From Flagellimonas_A sp039592695 (GTDB lineage Bacteria; Bacteroidota; Bacteroidia; Flavobacteriales; Flavobacteriaceae), in assembly GCF_039592695.1 (NCBI RefSeq), contig NZ_JBBUTK010000003.1, positions 372,001 through 436,000 on the forward strand: a stretch of 64,000 bases of DNA, read 5' to 3'. The position numbers and the translations under genes were made by a program. The notes under the pieces are model-generated. The model worked only from the letters and a program-made list of their open reading frames with translations. It was not told the origin of the DNA and did no database searches. Below, piece after piece: positions 1-8,800 of this stretch. How positions within the stretch are numbered: the stretch's first letter is position 1; each line of letters opens with the position of its first letter.

Positions 1-1
1 A

Positions 2-1732
2 GAATTAGGGGTCACTACACAAATTACCACAGCTTTGGAATGTTTCGGTGATGCTTTTGGTGAAATTATGGCCACAGCTCAAGGCGGTGTGATTCCGTAT
101 ACGTATACTTGGTTTGAAGTTGCAAACGGAAACAATATAGATTTAGGGGTAGCAGACGAAGCCATCGACAATCTATCGGTGGGCGAATATTTTGTCCGTG
201 TAACGGATGCCAATAACATTACTGTCGATTCTGATATCGTGAGCCTGACCGAACCCAATCCGTTGCAAATAAGAATTGATTCGGTCACGGATGTTCAGTG
301 CAGCGGTGAAGAGACTGGGGCCATTGACATATCTGTAGAAGGGGGCACACTGCCCTATCAATATTTATGGAGCAACGGTGCTGCCACCGAAGATTTAGTA
401 AACCTTCCCCAAGGAGAATACACCATCGAAGTGGTTGATGGCAACGGTTGCTTTGTCCAAGAAACCGTTGTGGTAGATACGCCACTAAATGCGCTTCAAA
501 TTGATAGTGCTACCGTTACCAACGTTTCCGAGTATGCAGGAAACGACGGCAGTATTGTGCTCGATATCTCTGGAGGGCTATCCCCCTATATCATTTCTTG
601 GACAAGACTTTCAGATAATGCGGATCTTGGTGACCAACCTACACTATCGGGGCTAGTGGCCGATACCTATCAAGTACGCATTTCTGATGCCAATGGATGT
701 TCAGTAACCGAAACCTATGAAATTGAACAACCTGATATTATAGATGCTACCATCACCCCACCGACATGTTCTGGTGATTCTGATGGAAGCATTTCACTGG
801 TCGTCAACCAAGGTAATGGCACATTTGCCTACAATTGGAGTACAGGTGCAACGACAAATACAATTTCTGGCCTGGTTGCAGGAAGCTATACGGTAACGGT
901 GACCGGTTTTGACGAAGGGCCATTTACCCGTACCTATGTTCTGCAAGATCCTTTGCCATTGCAAGTGGGGCTGGGTGGTGATCGAGTGCTCTGTGCAGCA
1001 CAAGAATTGTTCTTTGATGTCACCGTAGATGATGCGACTGCAACCTACGAATGGACATCCAATAATGGTTTTTCTAGTACAGAACCTATGGTTACGATTA
1101 CCGATAGCGGTATATACACCATTACCATAAATACGGCAAGTGGTTGTACGGCTTCAGAAAGTATCACAGTAGACGTTGCTGATGAAGAAATCAGTGCTGA
1201 ATTTGCAGTGTCAAGCCAAGCATTCGTAAATGAATCTGTAATTGCTGTTGACATCAGCTACCCAATACCCGAGACAGTGGAATGGATTGTTCCCGAAGAG
1301 GCGACCATTGTAAAAAATGATTCCGACGAGCTGGAGCTGGTTTTTTCAGAGGCGGGTGAGTATGAAATCGGCATCATCACTTCGGTCGGGCAGTGTATTG
1401 CGACACAGACCAAAAAAATCCTGATTGTAGAAAAAGACACCACCATAACTGATGAAGGTGAAACGGACATCACTAAAAATATCGATGATTTTATAATCTA
1501 CCCCAATCCTACTGATGGTAGGTTCACGGCAAGTATTACGTTGACCGAACAGGCGAATATCAGTGTCAAAATCTTCAGTTTTGCCAACAATGCCCTAATG
1601 GCTTCGGCCAAAGAGCGGGGAGCGAGTTCGTACGCTATTCCTTTTGATTTATCAGGAATGCCTTCAGGCGTTTATGTGGTTTTATTGGAAACCCCGTATG
1701 GAAATAGACTACAAAAAGTGGTCAGGAGGTAA
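2..1732 (+). CDS. SprB-repeat surface protein with T9SS type A sorting domain (5' partial)
   Basis: The reading frame is open from the first bases of the window, so the start lies upstream and only the C-terminal ~576 residues are seen. The protein consists of about four tandem SprB-type repeats (cysteine, then acidic Gly/Ala, then GTLPYQYLWSNG-like and GEYTIEVVDGNGC-like blocks), coded by roughly 35-930. A PKD/Ig-like stretch follows (about 950-1420). The last ~80 residues start at a YPNPTDG motif and end in lysine/arginine, the layout of a type A C-terminal sorting domain for the type IX secretion system. SprB repeats occur in large cell-surface adhesins of gliding and non-gliding Bacteroidota. 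A surface or secreted adhesin is therefore likely; its ligand is unknown. Confidence 0.85.
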   Translation, partial: ELGVTTQITTALECFGDAFGEIMATAQGGVIPYTYTWFEVANGNNIDLGVADEAIDNLSVGEYFVRVTDANNITVDSDIVSLTEPNPLQIRIDSVTDVQCSGEETGAIDISVEGGTLPYQYLWSNGAATEDLVNLPQGEYTIEVVDGNGCFVQETVVVDTPLNALQIDSATVTNVSEYAGNDGSIVLDISGGLSPYIISWTRLSDNADLGDQPTLSGLVADTYQVRISDANGCSVTETYEIEQPDIIDATITPPTCSGDSDGSISLVVNQGNGTFAYNWSTGATTNTISGLVAGSYTVTVTGFDEGPFTRTYVLQDPLPLQVGLGGDRVLCAAQELFFDVTVDDATATYEWTSNNGFSSTEPMVTITDSGIYTITINTASGCTASESITVDVADEEISAEFAVSSQAFVNESVIAVDISYPIPETVEWIVPEEATIVKNDSDELELVFSEAGEYEIGIITSVGQCIATQTKKILIVEKDTTITDEGETDITKNIDDFIIYPNPTDGRFTASITLTEQANISVKIFSFANNALMASAKERGASSYAIPFDLSGMPSGVYVVLLETPYGNRLQKVVRR

Positions 1733-1740
1733 AAATTAAA

Positions 1741-1818
1741 CCTTTCAGGTTTTAGAGCCCTAAAGGTCTATCTATTTTCTGGGAGGATGCTATATTGAAT
1801 TCCTTCCTTTGGAGGAAT
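1741..1818 (+). terminator. Hairpins between convergent genes, possible terminator
   Basis: Just after the surface-protein stop codon, CCTTT(CA)GG at 1741-1749 can pair with CC(CT)AAAGG at 1758-1766, followed by a T-rich stretch. A second hairpin, ATTCC...GGAAT, lies at 1799-1818 and resembles the GGAGGAAT repeats found elsewhere in the window. Neither has a long uninterrupted T run, so termination is only inferred. Confidence 0.3.
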
Positions 1819-1828
1819 AGGGGGAGGC

Positions 1829-2107
1829 TTAATCTGCCAACACAATCACTTTATTGTCTTTCATTTCAACCGTGCCACTTGTAATCGACAACACTGTTTC
1901 GCCGTTGGCTCCTTGGGTAAACTTATTTTGAAACTCCTCGTCAATCTCAAGGTTACCCTGAACCTTCACATTGCCTTCTTGTAACAAAGAAACAATGGGG
2001 GCATGGTTCTGTAGCATTTGAAACTCACCATTGATACCGGGTACCGTAACAGAGGTTACTTCACCTGCAAACAAAGTCGCTTCTGGGGATACTATTTCTA
2101 AATACAT
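1829..2107 (-). CDS. atpC: F1 ATP synthase epsilon subunit
   Basis: A protein of 92 residues beginning MYLEIVSPEATLFAGE, with the family's beta-sandwich motifs (VPGINGEFQMLQNHAP). It forms part of the central stalk of F1Fo ATP synthase. It is much shorter than the 130-140 residues of E. coli AtpC and ends after the beta-sandwich, so the C-terminal helical hairpin that inhibits ATP hydrolysis in many bacteria is absent. This short form is usual in Bacteroidota. It follows atpD on the same strand after an 86-bp gap that contains an inverted repeat. Confidence 0.95.
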   Translation of the reverse strand: MYLEIVSPEATLFAGEVTSVTVPGINGEFQMLQNHAPIVSLLQEGNVKVQGNLEIDEEFQNKFTQGANGETVLSITSGTVEMKDNKVIVLAD

Positions 2108-2115
2108 GTTTTATA

Positions 2116-2190
2116 GTTATGAGTGTTGAGCTATGAGTGATGAGTCTATTTTTTTGAAAACTCTGAACTCTTCATTCGTAACTCTTAACT
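2116..2190. repeat. Imperfect inverted repeat between atpD and atpC
   Basis: A run of degenerate GAGTTATGAG-like units (2116-2148) is followed by their approximate reverse complement (2160-2190), so the intercistronic RNA could fold into a long imperfect hairpin. Tandem 'actcttaactc' units of this kind are common between flavobacterial genes. Here it lies inside an operon and could affect the relative amounts of AtpD and AtpC. Confidence 0.5.
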
Positions 2191-2193
2191 AAA

Positions 2194-3702
2194 TTAAGCT
2201 TCCGCCAACATCTTCTCACCAGCCTCTATGGCATCCTCAATGGTTCCTTTTAGGTTAAAGGCAGATTCAGGAAGGTGGTCCAATTCACCATCCATAATCA
2301 TGTTGAATCCTTTGATGGTATCTTTAATGTCAACCAATACTCCAGGAATACCGGTGAACTGTTCTGCCACATGGAAAGGCTGTGATAAGAAACGCTGTAC
2401 ACGTCGCGCACGACCTACGGCCAACTTATCCTCTTCAGACAATTCTTCCATACCCAAAATGGCGATAATATCCTGTAATTCTTTATACCGCTGCAACAGC
2501 TCTTTTACACGCTGCGCACATGCGTAGTGCTCTTTACCCAAGATTTCAGGGGTCAAGATTCTAGAGGTGGAATCCAATGGATCCACTGCGGGATAGATTC
2601 CCAACTCGGCAATCTTACGAGACAATACGGTGGTAGCATCCAAGTGGGCGAAAGTAGTCGCAGGTGCGGGGTCTGTCAAGTCATCCGCAGGAACGTATAC
2701 TGCTTGTACCGATGTAATCGATCCTCGTTTTGTAGAGGTAATCCGCTCTTGCATGGCCCCCATTTCGGTGGCCAATGTAGGTTGGTAGCCCACTGCTGAG
2801 GGCATCCTCCCCAAAAGGGCCGATACCTCAGAACCTGCCTGTGTAAATCGGAAAATATTATCCACAAAGAACAATACATCCTTTCCTTGGCCATCTCCCG
2901 CTCCATCACGAAAGTATTCTGCAATCGTCAACCCTGACAACGCCACACGGGCACGTGCTCCAGGGGGTTCGTTCATCTGCCCGAAAACGAAGGTTGCTTT
3001 TGATTCTTTCATGGCCTTTTTATCCACCTTGCTCAAATCCCATCCGCCTTCTTCCATAGAGTGCAAGAAATCATCGCCATACTTGATAATGCCCGATTCC
3101 AACATTTCGCGAAGCAAATCATTTCCTTCACGGGTACGTTCACCAACGCCTGCAAAAACCGAAAGACCACCATGGCCTTTAGCGATGTTGTTGATCAATT
3201 CTTGGATCAAAACGGTCTTACCTACCCCGGCACCACCAAACAAACCGATTTTACCCCCTTTGGCATAAGGCTCAATAAGGTCGATAACCTTGATCCCCGT
3301 AAAAAGAACCTCGGTAGAGGTTGAAAGATCTTCGAATTTCGGAGCTTCACGGTGGATTGGCAATCCGTTATCTCCTGTTTTTGGGAGGTTTTGCATACCG
3401 TCAATGGCATCACCGATTACATTGAAAAGTCGACCGTAGACATCCTCACCTATAGGCATCTGAATGGCGTTACCCGTGGCTACAACGTCTACCCCACGGC
3501 TCAATCCGTCTGTAGAGTCCATCGAAATGGTACGAACCGTGTTCTCACCGATATGCGACTGTACCTCAAGTACCAGTTTTGAACCGTCTTCTTTATCAAT
3601 TTCCAAAGAATCATAAATCTTCGGAATCTCAACTCCCGATTCAAATTCAACATCGATGACGGGTCCGATTATCTGGGCAACTTTTCCTGTAACTTTGGCC
3701 AT
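2194..3702 (-). CDS. atpD: F1 ATP synthase beta subunit
   Basis: The catalytic subunit of F1, 502 residues. The Walker A motif GGAGVGKT is at residues 156-163. The catalytic-glutamate region GERTREGNDL, the FVDNIFRFTQAGSEVSALLGRMPSAVGYQPTL region (seen in parts) and the SxVQAVYVPADDLTDPAP segment are intact. The first residues MAKVTGKVAQIIGPVIDVEF match the family N-terminus, which supports this start. It is paired only with atpC here; the remaining atp genes are not in the window, as is typical of Bacteroidota. Confidence 0.98.
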   Translation of the reverse strand: MAKVTGKVAQIIGPVIDVEFESGVEIPKIYDSLEIDKEDGSKLVLEVQSHIGENTVRTISMDSTDGLSRGVDVVATGNAIQMPIGEDVYGRLFNVIGDAIDGMQNLPKTGDNGLPIHREAPKFEDLSTSTEVLFTGIKVIDLIEPYAKGGKIGLFGGAGVGKTVLIQELINNIAKGHGGLSVFAGVGERTREGNDLLREMLESGIIKYGDDFLHSMEEGGWDLSKVDKKAMKESKATFVFGQMNEPPGARARVALSGLTIAEYFRDGAGDGQGKDVLFFVDNIFRFTQAGSEVSALLGRMPSAVGYQPTLATEMGAMQERITSTKRGSITSVQAVYVPADDLTDPAPATTFAHLDATTVLSRKIAELGIYPAVDPLDSTSRILTPEILGKEHYACAQRVKELLQRYKELQDIIAILGMEELSEEDKLAVGRARRVQRFLSQPFHVAEQFTGIPGVLVDIKDTIKGFNMIMDGELDHLPESAFNLKGTIEDAIEAGEKMLAEA

Positions 3703-3820
3703 TACTTCAAAATTTCGATTATTTCAAATTTCCTTGGGGAAACGTTCTGTTTTTTCGGGCGCAAAGATAGGTTATTCCCTTTTTAAACTGAAACTTATTG
3801 AACGGTTTTTTCGACAAGAA

Positions 3821-3850
3821 AAAGGGTGCTGAAAACAGCACCCTTTTTTA
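3821..3850 (-). terminator. Intrinsic terminator of the TonB receptor gene
   Basis: A ten-bp stem, AAAGGGTGCT (3821-3830) with AGCACCCTTT (3837-3846), has a six-base loop. Read on the minus strand it ends in a T-rich tract just beyond the receptor stop codon (3872). The plus-strand side also has a T run. Confidence 0.8.
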
Positions 3851-3871
3851 TCATTTTATTGATTTTAAGTC

Positions 3872-6625
3872 TTATGGATTTATGGTCCACGATATGTAAT
3901 AAATGGATCCTATAAGACCAGAGCCGACAGCTGTAAAATACTCATCGCCCAAAATGTTCGAGCCTCCCGCTTTGAATACCGATTTGATACTTGGCACCGT
4001 ATAGTTGATCTGGGCATCCAAAACGGTATATGCAGGAACGTTGCCATCGGCAAAAGAAGCCTCCCAGAAGAAGCTGTCACTCCAACGGTAGTTCACACCA
4101 AAGCCAAAGTTTTTAAATAAATCAGTCTTACCGAAAGAAGCCTTCACCTTGTGTTCAGGTGTATTAAAGTTTGTTCGTATGCCACGCTCTCTCAGTTGTT
4201 CTGCATCCTCAAGTTTGGTATATGTGTAGTTGACACCCAAGTCAAAACCTTCGATTTTTGTATCAACACCTATTGTACCTCCGTAGGAAGTTATCTCCTC
4301 CGATGAATTGGTATATACTTGATAAACTTCTCTATCACCATTCTGCAGTGCCAATAACGATAACCCACCATCTCCAGCTTCACCATATAGTGGCACCAAT
4401 ACTTGTGTTTGGGAAATAAAGTTATCGTAGCTGTTGTAATACCCACTGGCATCAATGGTGAATTTACCCAATTGGGCACGATAGCCCAATTCATAGGCTG
4501 TTATTTCTTCTGGTTGCACCAATGGGGTGTTCACTGCGGTTGGATTACCGGCTTGTGCTGAGCTAGCAGAAAAAGCATTCTCATAGGCGGCCCTGCCTAC
4601 CACCTGAACCGTTGGTGAACCTGTAATGGTCTGGCCCTGTGGACTGACATCGAATGTTCTGACATCCCTATCTAGATTGTCGGGGGCAGAACCCACCAAA
4701 ATTGCCACTCCGGCATCCAACCCGATAAATAAATCTTGCGTGGTCGGGTTTCTGAAACCTTGCTGTACCGAAGTCCTTATATTATGGTTGCGATTTTCAC
4801 CCAAAGTAACAGATAGACCCGCTCTTGGAGATACAAAACCATCAAAAAATTCATTTTTGTCATAACGACCAGAAACAGTCAATTTTAATCTATCGTCAAC
4901 AAACTTTTTCTGCAACTGGGCATAGCCCCCGTATTCATTATACGTAATCGGTCCATCGATATCGGTAAAGATGGTGCCTTGGGAATTCAATTCATATTCC
5001 CTAAATGAACCACCTAGCTGAATATCGGCCCAATTGTCAATGAGATGGGCAATATTATAATTTCCATTTACATGACGGAATTTGGTATTATCAATAAATT
5101 TTGAACCCGTCGTCAAATCTCCATCATTTGTCACTGTATTGAAAGCGCTTTGAAATTCTGGTGTGCCAGGAATCAATCTGCCTGTATCAGCGGCGACCCT
5201 AGCAGCGGCATGGGCTTGCTCGTCTGTTGCCTGAACACCTGTACCCACCCCTAATTTTGCACCAATAAATGTCTGTGCATATTCCGTAAACCATTGTGTA
5301 TCTGATTTCCATCGTCTATTGATATTGATTCCCGTAAACCGGGTATCATAGGCATCCCCAGAATTCTCTGCTACTATATATCCGCGAATGAAGAAATTAT
5401 CATTTCTTAATTCCAGTTTATGCTGTTGCATTTTGAACCCGGCTACAGAATAACGATTTGCGCCTTGGTAGATGGTGGTTCCACGGCCAATTCTACCATT
5501 ATAAATCAATTCCAAATCATCGCCGAAAGGCCGATAGTGCAATGCCCAATCTGCTTTTACACTTTGGGCATTATAATTTGCCAAATCACGCTCATCATAA
5601 CCTGTTCTTGTAACAAATGCAGACCCAACTGTACCCGTGGGCAATCCTGCCGCTGCATCAAAATTCAGCAAAGTACCCACTTCATCCCCATACACATTTA
5701 ATCCATCGTAGGCTGGATTTGTTCTATCTGCCCCAGGATTGTTAAGGTCCTCTCTACTGGTTGCATGCCAATCCTCTCCTTGTAAAATCGAGAAACTGGT
5801 CTTGATAGCAAACTTATCACTAAAGGCATGGGCCGCTCGAATACCAACATCATAGTAGGCATTGTCGCCTGCAGCTTCTTGGGAAGTAATACCTGTTTTG
5901 GCATAGGCACTGATGCCTTGAAAGTCAAAAGGGTTTTTACTTCGCATAAACAGGATGCCGTTAAACGCACCAGCTCCGTACAACGCTGAAGAAGCACCAG
6001 GAAGTATTTCAACACTTTGTACATCCAACTCGTTCATGCCGACCAGGTTACCGAGTACAAAGTTGAGGCCTGGTGCGGTATTGTCCATTCCATCCACCAA
6101 TTGCAAGAATCGTGTGTTTGCGAATGTGGCAAAACCTCTTGTGTTGATGGATTGAAAGGTCAAACTGTTCGTGTTAATGTCGACGCCCTTCAAATTTTGT
6201 AATCCACCATAAAATGATTCTGCCGTTGTATTCTGAATTTCGCGAATGCCAAACCGCTCTACTGAAACAGGGGATTCAAAAATACGCTCAGGTGTTCTCG
6301 AAGCCGAGATAACAATTTCGTCTAGTATGGTGGACACCTCGCTCAACGTGATTGTCAAAGATTGGTCTGCTGAGTTGACATCTACCACCGAATCGGAATA
6401 CCCTACACTGGTTACCCTGATTTGAAAAGGAAATACTTCAGAAGTTTCAAGAGTGAAATTTCCATCGAAATCGGCAACGGCTCCCTCTGCTTTTCCGATA
6501 ACAATTACGTTGGCATTTGGTACAGGATTACCCTCTTCATCGACCACTTTTCCAGTGATTGTGGTTTGGCTATACGCGGTGAGACCAATCAACATGAAAA
6601 GAGCAACAATTACATTTTTCATCAC
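3872..6625 (-). CDS. TonB-dependent outer membrane receptor with carboxypeptidase-like N-terminal domain
   Basis: A protein of 917 residues. A signal peptide (MMKNVIVALFMLIGLTAYSQ) is followed by a CarboxypepD_reg-like domain at about 22-105 (TITGKVVDEEGNPVPNANV) and a plug domain from about 115 (SASRTPERIFESPVSVERFG; INTRGFATFANTRFLQLVDG). The rest is beta-barrel. It is an outer-membrane importer energised by TonB/ExbBD; the substrate is unknown and there is no SusD partner next to it. The last residues, YYISWTINP, lack the terminal phenylalanine common in outer-membrane barrels. It has its own terminator and stands as a single gene between atpD and glmS. Confidence 0.92.
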   Translation of the reverse strand: MMKNVIVALFMLIGLTAYSQTTITGKVVDEEGNPVPNANVIVIGKAEGAVADFDGNFTLETSEVFPFQIRVTSVGYSDSVVDVNSADQSLTITLSEVSTILDEIVISASRTPERIFESPVSVERFGIREIQNTTAESFYGGLQNLKGVDINTNSLTFQSINTRGFATFANTRFLQLVDGMDNTAPGLNFVLGNLVGMNELDVQSVEILPGASSALYGAGAFNGILFMRSKNPFDFQGISAYAKTGITSQEAAGDNAYYDVGIRAAHAFSDKFAIKTSFSILQGEDWHATSREDLNNPGADRTNPAYDGLNVYGDEVGTLLNFDAAAGLPTGTVGSAFVTRTGYDERDLANYNAQSVKADWALHYRPFGDDLELIYNGRIGRGTTIYQGANRYSVAGFKMQQHKLELRNDNFFIRGYIVAENSGDAYDTRFTGININRRWKSDTQWFTEYAQTFIGAKLGVGTGVQATDEQAHAAARVAADTGRLIPGTPEFQSAFNTVTNDGDLTTGSKFIDNTKFRHVNGNYNIAHLIDNWADIQLGGSFREYELNSQGTIFTDIDGPITYNEYGGYAQLQKKFVDDRLKLTVSGRYDKNEFFDGFVSPRAGLSVTLGENRNHNIRTSVQQGFRNPTTQDLFIGLDAGVAILVGSAPDNLDRDVRTFDVSPQGQTITGSPTVQVVGRAAYENAFSASSAQAGNPTAVNTPLVQPEEITAYELGYRAQLGKFTIDASGYYNSYDNFISQTQVLVPLYGEAGDGGLSLLALQNGDREVYQVYTNSSEEITSYGGTIGVDTKIEGFDLGVNYTYTKLEDAEQLRERGIRTNFNTPEHKVKASFGKTDLFKNFGFGVNYRWSDSFFWEASFADGNVPAYTVLDAQINYTVPSIKSVFKAGGSNILGDEYFTAVGSGLIGSIYYISWTINP

Positions 6626-6779
6626 GTTTGAATTTGTGTTAAGTTAGTTTAAACTAAAGGTTATAATTGGGGTGGAATATACATTTTTTTTCATTTCAAG
6701 TTTCGAAAAAACTAAAAAAATTATGCATGCATAGTATTTTTTCCGCAATTATGAAACTATCTAATTGATATATTAACAA

Positions 6780-6805
6780 AAAAACCGCTTCAAAAAGCGG
6801 TTTTT
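6780..6805 (-). terminator. Intrinsic terminator of glmS
   Basis: Perfect stem AAAAACCGCTT (6780-6790) with AAGCGGTTTTT (6795-6805) around a CAAA loop, 25 bp beyond the glmS stop codon. The T tract is at the correct end for the minus strand. Confidence 0.85.
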
Positions 6806-6829
6806 CAAGTTTTTCTATAATAAACTTTG

Positions 6830-8677
6830 TTACTCAACGGTAACCGATTTGGCGAGATTACGCGGTTGATCCACATTACAGCCTCGCATGACCGCAATAT
6901 GATATGACAACAACTGCAATGGTATCGTGGTAAGCAGTGGCGAAAGGCCCTCAGAGGTTTCAGGTACTTCAATGACGTGATCGGCCAATTCTTTGACCGT
7001 TTTATCGCCCTCGGTGACCACAGCTATGATTTTTCCGCTTCTTGATTTTATCTCTTGTATGTTGCTGACCACTTTTTCATAATGGCCCTTTCGTGTGGCA
7101 ATGACCACAACGGGCATTTGTTCGTCAATCAAAGCGATAGGGCCATGCTTCATTTCTGCAGCTGGATAACCCTCGGCATGAATGTAACTGATTTCTTTCA
7201 ATTTAAGGGCCCCTTCCAAAGCAACCGGAAAATTGTATCCCCTTCCCAAATAAAGACAATTGGAGGCATCTTTGTATACATCGGCAATCTCTTCAACCAA
7301 TTCATTGGCGAGCAAGGCAGCTTCGACTTTTTGGGGTATGCCCTCTAGTTCAGCAAGTATTTCATGGAACCTTGATTCTGAAAATGTTCCTTTTTCTTTG
7401 GCAAGCTTAGTGGCTATCAAGGTCAAAACCGTAATCTGTGTCGTAAATGCTTTGGTAGAGGCCACACCAATCTCTGGACCAGCATGGGTGTAGGCACCTG
7501 CATGGGTCTCTCTTGAAATGGAAGAACCCACCACATTGCAAACTCCAAATACAAAAGCACCTTTTTCTTTGGCCAATTTAATGGCTGCCAACGTATCAGC
7601 GGTCTCACCAGATTGCGATATGGCAATCACCACATCTTTATCAGTGATGACAGGATTTCTATATCGGAACTCAGAAGCATATTCGACCTCAACGGGAATT
7701 CGCGCCATATCCTCAAAAATATATTCAGCCACCAAGCCAGCATGCCATGAAGTACCGCAAGCAACAATAATAATTCTGTTGGCATTCATGAATTTTTCAA
7801 TGTTCTGGTCAATACCGGCCATTCTGATGATGCCCTGATCGGCCAAAAGACGGCCACGAAACGTATCGTGAATGGCTCTTGGCTGCTCATAGATTTCCTT
7901 CAACATGAAATGGTCATAGCCGCCCTTCTCAATTTCCTCAAGGTTCAATTGAAGCTCAAGAATATTAGGATAAGCGATCGAATCGTCTTTGATTTTTCGC
8001 ATTTTTATCTCCTTGCCGATTCGAACAATCGCCATTTCTTCATCCTCCAAATACACAGCGTTATTGGTGTATTCTATAAATGGAGAGGCATCAGACGCAA
8101 TAAAATATTCATTCTCGCCAATACCGATGGCCAAAGGGCTACCCAGTTTGGCCACTACGATTTCATCAGGTTTGTTCTTGTCAAAGACAGCGATGGCATA
8201 GGCTCCGATGACTTGCGTAAGCGCAATTTGTACAGCTTGGCCCAGCTTAACCCCTTCTTTCTTCTTTACTTCTTCAATCAAATTCACCAACACCTCGGTA
8301 TCAGTGTCGGACTCAAAAGTGTAGCCTCTTTTTGTCAGGGCCTTTTTGATGGATTCATAATTTTCAATGATTCCGTTGTGGATGATGACCAGATTACCAG
8401 AATTTGAATAGTGTGGATGCGAGTTGATATCATTGGGCACACCATGTGTTGCCCATCTTGTGTGACCAAGCCCTAATTTACCATTAGTGGATATTTCCTT
8501 TTTTGTTTTCTTCTTTAAATCATCAACCTTCCCCTTGGTTTTGGAAAGGCTCAGGTTTTCGCCATCAAACAGTACAACACCTGCGCTGTCATACCCACGA
8601 TATTCCAGTCGTTGAAGTCCCTTGATAATGATAGGGTAAGCATCCCTATGGCCAATATATCCTACAATACCACACAT
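6830..8677 (-). CDS. glmS: Glutamine--fructose-6-phosphate aminotransferase (isomerizing)
   Basis: A protein of 615 residues that makes glucosamine-6-phosphate from fructose-6-phosphate and glutamine, the entry step to peptidoglycan and lipopolysaccharide precursors. The N-terminal nucleophile Cys2 lies in MCGIVGYIG, and the glutaminase motif HTRWATHG is at 72-79. Two SIS sugar-isomerase domains follow (about 290-430, with GTSWHAG and SQSGETADT, and about 460-605). The C-terminus AKSVTVE is the conserved catalytic tail. It has its own promoter and terminator. No glmS ribozyme is visible upstream. Confidence 0.98.
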   Translation of the reverse strand: MCGIVGYIGHRDAYPIIIKGLQRLEYRGYDSAGVVLFDGENLSLSKTKGKVDDLKKKTKKEISTNGKLGLGHTRWATHGVPNDINSHPHYSNSGNLVIIHNGIIENYESIKKALTKRGYTFESDTDTEVLVNLIEEVKKKEGVKLGQAVQIALTQVIGAYAIAVFDKNKPDEIVVAKLGSPLAIGIGENEYFIASDASPFIEYTNNAVYLEDEEMAIVRIGKEIKMRKIKDDSIAYPNILELQLNLEEIEKGGYDHFMLKEIYEQPRAIHDTFRGRLLADQGIIRMAGIDQNIEKFMNANRIIIVACGTSWHAGLVAEYIFEDMARIPVEVEYASEFRYRNPVITDKDVVIAISQSGETADTLAAIKLAKEKGAFVFGVCNVVGSSISRETHAGAYTHAGPEIGVASTKAFTTQITVLTLIATKLAKEKGTFSESRFHEILAELEGIPQKVEAALLANELVEEIADVYKDASNCLYLGRGYNFPVALEGALKLKEISYIHAEGYPAAEMKHGPIALIDEQMPVVVIATRKGHYEKVVSNIQEIKSRSGKIIAVVTEGDKTVKELADHVIEVPETSEGLSPLLTTIPLQLLSYHIAVMRGCNVDQPRNLAKSVTVE

Positions 8678-8708
8678 AATCTGTTGATTTTCTGACTTTT
8701 TAAAGTAT

Positions 8709-8743
8709 CAAATTTAAAACTTGTAGCTGGGAAACTTTACAAA
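8709..8743 (-). promoter_or_regulatory. Bacteroidota-type promoter of glmS
   Basis: On the minus strand a perfect -7 box TAAATTTG (8709-8716) lies 23 bp downstream of TTTG (8740-8743). This fits the flavobacterial TTG-N17-23-TAnnTTTG pattern. The box is about 32 bp upstream of the glmS ATG. Confidence 0.5.
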
Positions 8744-8760
8744 TACTAGTTCTAGAACGT

Positions 8761-8780
8761 AAAAATACCACCAGTGGTAT
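8761..8780 (-). terminator. Probable terminator of the DUF4270 gene
   Basis: ATACCAC (8765-8771) pairs with GTGGTAT (8774-8780). On the minus strand the stem runs into TTTTT. It lies 20 bp beyond the stop codon of the DUF4270 gene. The two-base loop means the top pair must open. Confidence 0.5.
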
Positions 8781-8800
8781 GAGATTCACTCAGAAAAGAA

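Noticed and set aside
7868..8407. 179-residue open frame on the plus strand opposite glmS
   Set aside because: It is entirely antisense to conserved glmS codons, has no family features, and is explained by codon bias.
8678..8800. glmS ribozyme in the glmS leader
   Set aside because: The leader is short (about 25-30 bases from the promoter box) and has no ribozyme-like folding; it is not expected in Bacteroidota.
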